DNA from: Pseudomonas sp.
GTDB taxonomy: Bacteria; Pseudomonadota; Gammaproteobacteria; Pseudomonadales; Pseudomonadaceae
Direction of reading: 5' to 3'
Length of the DNA: 9,467 bases
Assembly: GCA_003488145.1 (NCBI GenBank)
Contig: DNMQ01000077.1
Span: 447-9,913 of the forward strand
The number at the start of each line of letters is the position of its first letter. Position 1 is the first letter of the stretch. The notes under the pieces were generated by a model. It made no database searches, was not told the origin of the DNA, and was given only the letters and a program-made list of their open reading frames with translations. Made by a program: the position numbers and the translations under genes. Below, piece after piece: positions 1 through 9,288 of the stretch.

Positions 1-3179
<3,179 letters not shown>

Positions 3180-3191
3180 TCCGCGGTGCTT

Positions 3192-3222
3192 AAAAAAGGG
3201 CGGCGCAAGTCGCCCTTTTTTG
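3192..3222 (+). terminator. Rho-independent terminator after eno
   Basis: A GC-rich stem GGGCGGC (3198-3204) pairs with GTCGCCC (3209-3215), with one G·T pair, around a GCAA tetraloop (3205-3208) of the stable GNRA type. Six T's follow (3216-3221). The preceding A-run (3192-3197) can extend the stem and gives some function in the opposite direction. It begins about 12 bases after the eno stop and closes the pyrG-kdsA-eno unit. Confidence 0.93.
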
Positions 3223-3312
3223 TTTCAATCGCTCCGTGCCCGCGTGCAAACTCTTCGTGCCTCCAGAGCCGTCGCTGTTTGCCAATACCCGAATTTCAGC
3301 TGAAGTCGTTTC

Positions 3313-3600
3313 ATGCCTTCTATGCGTCGCCCTTACTGGTTGTTCGTCGTGCTGCTCCTGCTTCTTGGTGGGCTGCAGTACCGTCTCTGGGTGGGCGAGG
3401 GCAGCCTGGCGCAGGTCAACAGTCTGAACAAGCAGATTGCCGAGCAACAGGGTGAGAACGAACGGCTGCTGGAGCGTAATCGGATTCTCGAGGCGGAAGT
3501 TCGGGAGCTCAAGCAGGGCATGGAGACCGTCGAAGAGCGGGCCCGCCAGGAGCTAGGCATGGTCAAAGACGGCGAAACCCTCTATCAGCTGATCGAATGA
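3313..3600 (+). CDS. ftsB: Cell division protein FtsB
   Basis: FtsB is a small bitopic inner-membrane protein that forms the FtsQ-FtsB-FtsL complex of the divisome and helps signal activation of septal peptidoglycan synthesis. The 95 residues show a short cytoplasmic N-terminus (MPSMRRPY) and one membrane segment at about residues 8-22 (YWLFVVLLLLLGGLQY). A periplasmic coiled coil with heptad-spaced hydrophobic residues follows at about 30-70 (VNSLNKQIAEQQGENERLLE onward), then the conserved C-terminal block ERARQELGMVKDGETLYQL. The start could be ATG 3313 or ATG 3322 (MRRPY). Only the first has even a weak purine-rich stretch (TGAAG) in front, so it is kept with reservations. Its stop overlaps the ispD start. 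I see no convincing promoter in the 90 bases between the eno terminator and this gene. Confidence 0.95.
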   Translation: MPSMRRPYWLFVVLLLLLGGLQYRLWVGEGSLAQVNSLNKQIAEQQGENERLLERNRILEAEVRELKQGMETVEERARQELGMVKDGETLYQLIE

Positions 3601-4313
3601 GCCTGCGCGATCAGCCTGCCTTCTGGGTCGTCATCCCGGCTGCCGGCGTCGGCAGTCGTATGCGCGCTGACCGTCCCAAGCAGTATCTGTTGCTGGGTGA
3701 GCGCAGCATCATCGAACACACCCTCGATTGTTTTCTGGACCACCCGGCACTTGCTGGTTTGGTGGTTTGCATCGCGCCTGACGATCCCTACTGGCCGGCG
3801 CTGCCCTGCGCTCGCGATGCTCGCGTGCAGCTTGCACCGGGCGGTCGCGAGCGTTGCGATTCGGTACTCAGTGGGCTGCAGCGCCTTGATGAGCTGGGCG
3901 CGAATGAGCATGACTGGGTGCTGGTGCATGATGCGGCCCGTCCCAATCTGGCGCGTGAGGATCTGGACAGGTTGCTGGCCGAGTTGGCCGATGATCCGGT
4001 CGGTGGTCTGCTGGCTGTTCCGGCGCGGGACACCCTCAAGCGCGTAGGTCCGGATGGGCGTGTGGTGGAGACGGTGGACCGCAGCGTCATTTGGCAGGCT
4101 TTCACCCCGCAGATGTTCCGCTTGGGCATGTTGTGCGACGCGCTCGAAGCTGCACTCGCGTCCCGTATGCAGGTTACCGACGAGGCGTCGGCACTGGAGT
4201 GGGCAGGTCACTCGCCTAGGGTGGTAGAAGGGCGGGCGGACAACCTGAAGGTCACCCGCCCCGAAGATCTGGAGTGGCTGGCGCAGCGCTGGAAGACAGA
4301 CCGCGAGTCTTGA
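3597..4313 (+). CDS. ispD: 2-C-methyl-D-erythritol 4-phosphate cytidylyltransferase
   Basis: IspD transfers CMP from CTP to 2-C-methyl-D-erythritol 4-phosphate, giving CDP-methylerythritol in the MEP pathway to isoprenoid precursors. The 238 residues include the glycine-rich CTP-binding loop AAGVGSRMRADRPKQY (15-30), PGGRERCDSV (81-90), HDAARP (111-116), ETVDRS (158-163), FTPQMF (169-174), TDEAS (194-198) and the C-terminal NLKVTRPEDL (216-225). All are expected in functional enzymes. The ATG overlaps the ftsB stop as ATGA and has no good Shine-Dalgarno of its own, so translation is probably coupled to ftsB. The ftsB-ispD pairing is typical of pseudomonads; ispF is not in this window. Confidence 0.97.
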   Translation: MSLRDQPAFWVVIPAAGVGSRMRADRPKQYLLLGERSIIEHTLDCFLDHPALAGLVVCIAPDDPYWPALPCARDARVQLAPGGRERCDSVLSGLQRLDELGANEHDWVLVHDAARPNLAREDLDRLLAELADDPVGGLLAVPARDTLKRVGPDGRVVETVDRSVIWQAFTPQMFRLGMLCDALEAALASRMQVTDEASALEWAGHSPRVVEGRADNLKVTRPEDLEWLAQRWKTDRES

Positions 4314-4316
4314 GAA

Positions 4317-4337
4317 CGGGCAGGGGTTGCCTGCCCG
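4317..4337. terminator. Hairpin between convergent ispD and the baeRF-like gene
   Basis: CGGGCAGG (4317-4324) pairs perfectly with CCTGCCCG (4330-4337) around a five-base loop GGTTG, starting three bases after the ispD stop and nine bases beyond the stop of the minus-strand gene. T-runs are poor on both sides (CCATTTAC on plus, TTCTC on minus). It is therefore a likely but not textbook bidirectional terminator. Confidence 0.6.
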
Positions 4338-4346
4338 CCATTTACA

Positions 4347-5513
4347 TCAGAAACGATAGATCGCCGCAGCGCCGGTGCCGGTCGGCATCCGTTCGGTCGG
4401 TACCACAACCACGTCTCCACCTTGCTCGAGTGTCCAGATGGTCAGCTCGTCCAGCAGATCGGGTGTGTTGACGTCATCTTCGCTGGTCGGCGTTGCCGTT
4501 CCGTCAGTTTTGTCGACATGGCCGGGAATCTGCCGCTCGGCCTCCACCAGCAAGGTGGCGACCCGGCCCTGGCGGGTGGCTTGGCCGATATCCTCGAGGT
4601 GGTCGGATGCCAGCCCCTGGCCATGGGATGCGCCGAACTGGTTGAGCAAGCCTTCTAGGCGCTTGAGATAGCGCGGCTGCATCACCATCCAGCTTTTCTC
4701 ACGTAGCTCATTGACGCTCAATGCGTTCTGGCCGGTCTCGATGCCCTCCGGCAGCAGGCAGTCATTGTGGCTGAGGCGTCGGAAGTGCGACTGCTGCTCG
4801 GGCAGAGCGGCGAGGATCAGCGGCAGGCCGGATGGGCGCGAGTGATGTTCGGTGATGGCGCGATCGACTTCGCGAAAGTAGCGATCACGGTCCCGGTCGA
4901 TCTCCGCCTGCTTGCCGCTGCCGCCGGCCTCCACCTGCATCGGGTCGCCGCGTTCGCTGGAGCGGCCATAACCCTGGGGAAACCCACTTTGACCCTTCTC
5001 GGTGAGGTCGCTGCCCAGGGCGTCGGCGAGTGTTCGGGGCACACCGTCGTGCAGCTTCACCTCGTCGAGGGCATCACGGTTGCCCTCGAACAAGCGTACC
5101 GAGTCGCGTGAGAGGCAGAGGATCTGAAAGCGGTCGGCTGACTGTGCAATGCGTACCAGCGGTTTGAGGTGCATGCGAGCGTTGGCCACGGCCATTTCCG
5201 GCACGCTGCGTTGCAGTCGATAGACCTGGAAGTAGTCCTTGGCGGCAAAAGCGGCCAGGCCGTCGAGGCTGTGGTTCCAGAAGTCACTGTTATCGATCAG
5301 GGCGTAGAACGGCTCGAGCAGGGTGTGTGCCTTGTCGCCATGGCCTTGCTGCTTGAGTGATTCTTCCAGCTGCTTGACCAGGTGTTTGAAGCGGATCGGG
5401 TCCTGCTGACGCTCGGGAAAGCTGCGATGAGTGGGCTGGTACACGGACAGGCAGGGCCCGTCTCGTTTTGACAGCAGTGTGGTCAGGGTTTCGCGGTCGA
5501 GCAGTCGGTTCAT
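4347..5513 (-). CDS. baeRF-family protein (bacterial archaeo-eukaryotic release factor-like, probably family 3)
   Basis: I recognise this 388-residue protein as related to the baeRF group, bacterial relatives of eRF1/Pelota that are predicted to act on ribosomes. The molecular role is not established to my knowledge. An N-terminal region carries the family-like pattern CLSVYQPTHRSFPERQQDPI (21-40) and FWNHSLDGLAAF (78-89). It is followed by an eRF1 domain-2-like segment with RFQILCLSRDSVRLFEG (128-144). A glycine-rich loop, GGSGKQ (197-202, bases 4908-4925), then leads into a charged helix RDRDRYFREVDRAI (207-220), where eRF1 has GGQ. The C-terminal part resembles eRF1 domain 3, with GRVATLLV (316-323) and GGDVVVVPTERMPTGTGAAA (365-384). 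There is no signal peptide or membrane segment, so it should be cytoplasmic. It lies 75 bases behind an HPF-type hibernation gene and is probably cotranscribed with it. Family assignment is from remembered sequence patterns; function is inference. Confidence 0.8.
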   Translation of the reverse strand: MNRLLDRETLTTLLSKRDGPCLSVYQPTHRSFPERQQDPIRFKHLVKQLEESLKQQGHGDKAHTLLEPFYALIDNSDFWNHSLDGLAAFAAKDYFQVYRLQRSVPEMAVANARMHLKPLVRIAQSADRFQILCLSRDSVRLFEGNRDALDEVKLHDGVPRTLADALGSDLTEKGQSGFPQGYGRSSERGDPMQVEAGGSGKQAEIDRDRDRYFREVDRAITEHHSRPSGLPLILAALPEQQSHFRRLSHNDCLLPEGIETGQNALSVNELREKSWMVMQPRYLKRLEGLLNQFGASHGQGLASDHLEDIGQATRQGRVATLLVEAERQIPGHVDKTDGTATPTSEDDVNTPDLLDELTIWTLEQGGDVVVVPTERMPTGTGAAAIYRF

Positions 5514-5519
5514 GCGTGG

Positions 5520-5524
5520 CCTCC
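5520..5524 (-). promoter_or_regulatory. Shine-Dalgarno site of the baeRF-like gene
   Basis: On the minus strand GGAGG lies six bases before the ATG at 5513. This is near-optimal, so the gene is translated in its own right rather than only by coupling to the upstream HPF gene. Confidence 0.85.
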
Positions 5525-5555
5525 AGTAGCGGTGGTTCGGTCCCTCGCAGAAGTG

Positions 5556-5581
5556 TCGATGGCGCGCTCATTGGCCATCGA
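5556..5581 (-). other. Hairpin in the leader between the HPF-like and baeRF-like genes
   Basis: TCGATGGC (5556-5563) is perfectly complementary to GCCATCGA (5574-5581) around a ten-base loop. On the minus strand it begins eight bases after the HPF-like stop codon and has no T-run, so it is not an intrinsic terminator. It might be an mRNA stability or processing element. The pairing is seen directly; the role is not known. Confidence 0.45.
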
Positions 5582-5588
5582 GGGCCAG

Positions 5589-5903
5589 TCAGTGACGGTT
5601 GAGCTTGTCCAGAACGTGGCTCAGCGCGTGGTTCAGCTTCTCCGCGGCGCCGTTGATTGCCAGGTCCAGCGTTTCGGCCTTGTGGGTGGCCGAGATGGGG
5701 TCGTGACCCTTGACCCTCGCCTCCATCTGGCAGCGCTTGTCATGGGGGCCGCTCTTGCTGCTGTTTTCGTCGTTGAGATGGACCTCGACTCGGGTCAGAT
5801 GATCATCGAAGCGCTCCAGTTCGGTCTCGACCGTGGCCTTCACTCGCTCTTCCAGATCGGCGGTGACGCTGATGCTGTGGTTACTGTTCACCAGAACCTG
5901 CAT
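5589..5903 (-). CDS. Short HPF/RaiA-family ribosome hibernation protein
   Basis: This 104-residue protein fits the single-domain HPF/RaiA family, which binds the small subunit in the mRNA/tRNA channel to inactivate or dimerise ribosomes under stress. It begins with the family strand-helix layout (MQVLVNSNHSISVTADLEER, 1-20). Next come a helix ending in ELERFDDHLTRVEVHLND (28-45), a loop (DENSSKSGPHDKR, 45-57), a third strand (CQMEARVKG, 58-66) and the C-terminal helix with ETLDLAINGAAEKLNHAL (77-94). It lacks the long C-terminal dimerisation domain of long-form HPF. The canonical Pseudomonas hpf sits beside rpoN, so this should be a paralog; that rests on general knowledge and is not visible here. 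The adjacent release-factor-like gene suggests a joint ribosome role. Whether it dimerises 70S ribosomes or inactivates monomers cannot be told. Confidence 0.85.
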   Translation of the reverse strand: MQVLVNSNHSISVTADLEERVKATVETELERFDDHLTRVEVHLNDENSSKSGPHDKRCQMEARVKGHDPISATHKAETLDLAINGAAEKLNHALSHVLDKLNRH

Positions 5904-5908
5904 GGTTT

Positions 5909-5914
5909 CCTCCT
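5909..5914 (-). promoter_or_regulatory. Strong Shine-Dalgarno site of the HPF-like gene
   Basis: AGGAGG on the minus strand lies five bases before the ATG at 5903, a near-perfect match to the anti-Shine-Dalgarno. It implies efficient translation once the mRNA is made and fixes the start codon. In the 125-base gap to the LysR gene I find neither a clear terminator nor a convincing sigma-70 promoter. Confidence 0.88.
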
Positions 5915-6028
5915 GATTGCAGCGCTGCGCTCATCCAGCGCGGGCGGCTCGAAGAGCAGCAGCTACACAGGGTACGACGTGGGGGATTAAGGCGGGTTCC
6001 GCGTCATTAGAGGCGTCTGACGCGCGGT

Positions 6029-6940
6029 TCAGTGCCCGTTCCGGTCGCCGGTCCTGGCGTACTCCGAACGCTTGGCAAGACCGGTCTTGAGCGCCTCGAC
6101 CAAGAGCCGAACTTTCGGTAGCGGGTAGCGCCGTTGCGGGTAAACCGCCCACACCGCGGTATCTGGCGGCTGATTGCTTTCCAGTAGCGAAACCAGCTCG
6201 CCTCGAAGCAGCGGCTCTTGCACGTAGTAGTCCGGCAGCTGGCACAGGCCAAAGCCACGCAGGGCTGCATCCAGCACCGCCTCGCCACTGTTGCAGCGCC
6301 AGTTGCCGCTGGGCTTGAAGTGCTGCTCGCGGCCCTCGATCTGAAACGACCAGATGTCGCTCGTGCCGATCAGGCAGTTGTGTCGCGCCAGCTCCGACAG
6401 GGTGTGTGGCCGTCCGTAGCGTTCCAGGTAGCTCGGTGCAGCGCACAGGTACATTGCGCGCGGCGCGATGCGGGTGGCGACCAGGCGCGACTCGCCGAGT
6501 TTGCCGAGGCGGATGGCCAGGTCGTAGCCCTCCTGAACCAGATCGAGGGTGCGGTTGGACAGCTCGATATCGACACGCAGTTGCGGGTGCTGGGCCATGA
6601 ATTCGTTCACCAGCGGCACGATGAAGCGCTCGCCATAGGCCACCGCAGCGGTCATGCGTAACAGCCCGGTCGGTGCGCTGTGCAGATCGCTGATGGCCAG
6701 AAAGGCTTCGTCACGTTCCTCGATCAAGCGCTGGCAGCGGGTGAAGAAGGTATGCCCGGCCTCGGTCAGCGAGACGCGGCGGGTGGTGCGATAGAGCAAA
6801 CGCGCCTGCAGGCGTTCTTCAAGGCGCGCTACCTGTCGGCTGACATGCGAGGACGAAACCCGCAGGCGCTCAGCGGCGCGCATGAAGCTGCCGCATTCGG
6901 CGACAGCCACGAATTCGTCGAGGCCTTCCCAGCGGTTCAT
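6029..6940 (-). CDS. gfnR: LysR-type regulator divergent from adhC (probable GfnR)
   Basis: This is a 303-residue LysR-type transcriptional regulator. The winged helix-turn-helix occupies about residues 1-62: LDEFVAVAECGSFMRAAERL (7-26), the recognition helix in SSSHVSRQVARLEERL (29-44) and the wing RTTRRVSLTEAG (51-62). A linker helix and a CrgA-like periplasmic-binding-protein fold follow, with GLLRMTAAVAYGERFIVPLV and LVQEGYDLAIRLGKL. An upstream ATG at 6967 is in frame, but GGAG five bases before the ATG at 6940 and the family-like MNRWEGLDEF start favour 6940. It is transcribed away from adhC, the arrangement I recall for P. aeruginosa PA3630/GfnR, which controls glutathione-dependent formaldehyde detoxification. 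It is therefore likely to activate adhC-fghA and regulate itself. The symbol rests on synteny and resemblance; the inducer is not visible in the sequence. Confidence 0.85.
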   Translation of the reverse strand: MNRWEGLDEFVAVAECGSFMRAAERLRVSSSHVSRQVARLEERLQARLLYRTTRRVSLTEAGHTFFTRCQRLIEERDEAFLAISDLHSAPTGLLRMTAAVAYGERFIVPLVNEFMAQHPQLRVDIELSNRTLDLVQEGYDLAIRLGKLGESRLVATRIAPRAMYLCAAPSYLERYGRPHTLSELARHNCLIGTSDIWSFQIEGREQHFKPSGNWRCNSGEAVLDAALRGFGLCQLPDYYVQEPLLRGELVSLLESNQPPDTAVWAVYPQRRYPLPKVRLLVEALKTGLAKRSEYARTGDRNGH

Positions 6941-6980
6941 GGGTTCTCCGGTGTCAGATTCCAGCAAGCGGGTTGCAAAG

Positions 6981-7009
6981 ATCCTAACGTGATGAGCGCC
7001 GATTGTCCC
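6981..7009 (-). promoter_or_regulatory. Candidate sigma-70 promoter of the LysR gene
   Basis: On the minus strand GGGACA (7004-7009, 4 of 6 to TTGACA) is separated by 17 bases from TAGGAT (6981-6986, 4 of 6 to TATAAT), upstream of the ATG at 6940. The -35 box lies inside the inverted repeat at 7002-7020, so a regulator bound there would compete with RNA polymerase. This is consistent with the autorepression usual in LysR systems. Confidence 0.45.
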
Positions 7010-7020
7010 TCAACAGCAAT
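7002..7020. promoter_or_regulatory. Candidate LysR operator, ATTG-N11-CAAT
   Basis: A perfect inverted repeat, ATTG (7002-7005) and CAAT (7017-7020) with eleven bases between, lies in the divergent promoter region. If adhC starts from the -10 proposed at 7065-7070, the repeat centre (7011) falls near -66. That is where LysR proteins usually place their primary recognition site. It also covers the candidate -35 of the LysR gene. The interval differs from the strict T-N11-A core, so this is a positional inference. Confidence 0.5.
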
Positions 7021-7022
7021 AA

Positions 7023-8219
<1,197 letters not shown>

Positions 8220-8226
8220 TCCCCAG

Positions 8227-8261
8227 GGTGGATAACGCCGTCGCCAGACGGCTTGTCCACC
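8227..8261. repeat. REP-like palindrome 1 in the adhC-fghA gap
   Basis: GGTGGATAA (8227-8235) pairs with TTGTCCACC (8253-8261) through nine pairs, one of them G·T. After a single bulged C (8236), GCCGTC (8237-8242) pairs with GACGGC (8247-8252) around the loop GCCA. The roughly 15-pair stem starts eight bases after the adhC stop and has no T-run. GGTGGATAAC-type palindromes are, as I recall, common dispersed intergenic repeats in pseudomonads; copy number cannot be judged from this window. Confidence 0.7.
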
Positions 8262-8267
8262 TCGACC

Positions 8268-8292
8268 GGTGGAAGCCCGCGCGGTTTCCACC
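8268..8292. repeat. REP-like palindrome 2, just upstream of the fghA ribosome-binding site
   Basis: GGTGGAAGCC (8268-8277) pairs with GGTTTCCACC (8283-8292) in ten pairs with one G·T, around the loop CGCGC. It begins six bases after palindrome 1 and shares its GGTGGA/TCCACC ends, so the two form a BIME-like pair. It ends five bases before the fghA Shine-Dalgarno. Confidence 0.7.
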
Positions 8293-8297
8293 TTCGC

Positions 8298-8301
8298 GAG
8301 G
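8298..8301 (+). promoter_or_regulatory. Shine-Dalgarno site fixing the fghA start
   Basis: GAGG lies seven bases before the ATG at 8309. An in-frame ATG at 8228 would add 27 residues ([10 protein letters not shown] onward) encoded by the palindromes themselves and has no family counterpart. The 8309 start is therefore chosen. Confidence 0.75.
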
Positions 8302-8308
8302 CCTGTTC

Positions 8309-9163
8309 ATGACCCTTGAAATCGTTTCCAGCAACAAGAGCTTCGGCGGCTGGCACAAGCGCTATCGCCACCGTTCCAGCAGCCTTGCCTGCGACATGGT
8401 ATTCGCCGTGTATCTGCCGCCGCAGGCGGAGCAGGGCGAGAAGCTGCCGGTGCTGTACTGGCTGTCGGGGCTGACCTGCACCGATGAGAACTTCATGCAG
8501 AAGGCCGGGGCGTTGCGGCTGGCTGCCGAGCTCGGCCTGATCATTGTCGCGCCGGATACCAGCCCACGCGGCGCCGGCGTGCCGGACGATCCCGATGGCG
8601 CCTGGGACTTCGGCCTTGGCGCTGGCTTCTACCTCAACGCCACCCAGGAACCCTGGGCTCAGCATTACCGGATGTACGACTACGTGGTCGACGAGCTGCC
8701 GGCACTGGTCGAGGCGAACTTCCCTGTCTCCGACCGCCGGGGCATCAGCGGGCATTCGATGGGTGGCCACGGCGCGCTGGTCTGCGCGCTGAAGAATCCC
8801 GGTCGCTACCAGTCGCTTTCGGCTTTCGCACCCATCAGCAATCCGCTCAACTGCCCGTGGGGCGAGAAGGCGTTCAGCCGCTACCTGGGCGCCGACCGTT
8901 CGCGCTGGCGCGAGTGGGATGCCTGCGCGCTGATTGCCGATGCCGGCGAGAAGCTGCCGATGCTGGTCGATCAGGGCGATCGCGATGACTTCATGGAGGG
9001 TCAGCTCAAACCGCAGGCGCTGCGTGCCGCTGCGGACGCTGTCGGGCACCCGCTGACGCTGCGCATCCAGCCGGGCTATGACCACAGCTACTACTTCATC
9101 GCCAGCTTCATCGATGATCACCTGCGCCATCATGCCGAGGCGCTGAAGGCGCAGGGTGGATGA
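8309..9163 (+). CDS. fghA: S-formylglutathione hydrolase
   Basis: FghA is a cytoplasmic esterase D-type alpha/beta hydrolase that cleaves S-formylglutathione to formate and glutathione, completing the detoxification begun by AdhC. The 284 residues match the family length. The oxyanion region [16 protein letters not shown] (52-67) is present. The nucleophile elbow GHSMGG places Ser150, the acid is probably Asp226 in DQGDRDDF (221-228), and the histidine is His259 in [23 protein letters not shown] (81-94) and [10 protein letters not shown] (107-116) are also family-typical. It lies 89 bases downstream of adhC across two strong hairpins and has its own Shine-Dalgarno, so it is probably cotranscribed but possibly expressed at a different level. 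No residue looks missing. Confidence 0.97.
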   Translation: MTLEIVSSNKSFGGWHKRYRHRSSSLACDMVFAVYLPPQAEQGEKLPVLYWLSGLTCTDENFMQKAGALRLAAELGLIIVAPDTSPRGAGVPDDPDGAWDFGLGAGFYLNATQEPWAQHYRMYDYVVDELPALVEANFPVSDRRGISGHSMGGHGALVCALKNPGRYQSLSAFAPISNPLNCPWGEKAFSRYLGADRSRWREWDACALIADAGEKLPMLVDQGDRDDFMEGQLKPQALRAAADAVGHPLTLRIQPGYDHSYYFIASFIDDHLRHHAEALKAQGG

Positions 9164-9227
9164 CCGTGAAGCCTCATCCTCACGTCCGGCTCGGCTCGCC
9201 GCGCTGGTCGACACGTCAGGTGGAAGC

Positions 9228-9274
9228 GCGGCAAAAATAAAAAAGGCCCGTCCGGACATGCCGGTCGGGCCTTT
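9228..9274 (-). terminator. Strong intrinsic terminator of the reductase gene, shared with fghA
   Basis: AAAGGCCCG (9242-9250) pairs with CGGGCCTTT (9266-9274). Inside it, CCGG (9252-9255) pairs with CCGG (9261-9264) after a T·T mismatch, leaving a five-base loop. Read on the minus strand, the stem is followed by a long T-rich run (TTTTTTATTTTTG), so it is an excellent terminator for the reductase gene. On the plus strand only CTTTCC follows, so stopping fghA transcripts here should be less efficient. Confidence 0.9.
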
Positions 9275-9288
9275 CCATCGCCAGGAGC

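Noticed and set aside
3223..3312. Promoter for ftsB (TTGCCA at 3279-3284)
   Set aside because: No acceptable -10 element lies at 16-18 bases, and the remaining bases to the start codon are too few for a standard promoter from this -35.
6002..6023. Repeated GCGTC/GACGC units near the LysR stop codon
   Set aside because: The copies are five-base and closely spaced; the perfect dyad GCGTC-T-GACGC has a one-base loop and cannot fold, so it is most likely chance in GC-rich DNA.
5915..6028. Possible ECF/AlgU-type promoter for the HPF-like gene (GGAACCC, then TCGTA about 16 bases later, minus strand)
   Set aside because: Only the GAAC core resembles the -35 consensus and the -10 match is poor; too weak to annotate without transcript mapping.
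8228..8308. 27-residue N-terminal extension of FghA from ATG 8228
   Set aside because: The extension is encoded by the hairpin repeats, lacks a family counterpart and has no Shine-Dalgarno; ATG 8309 has one.
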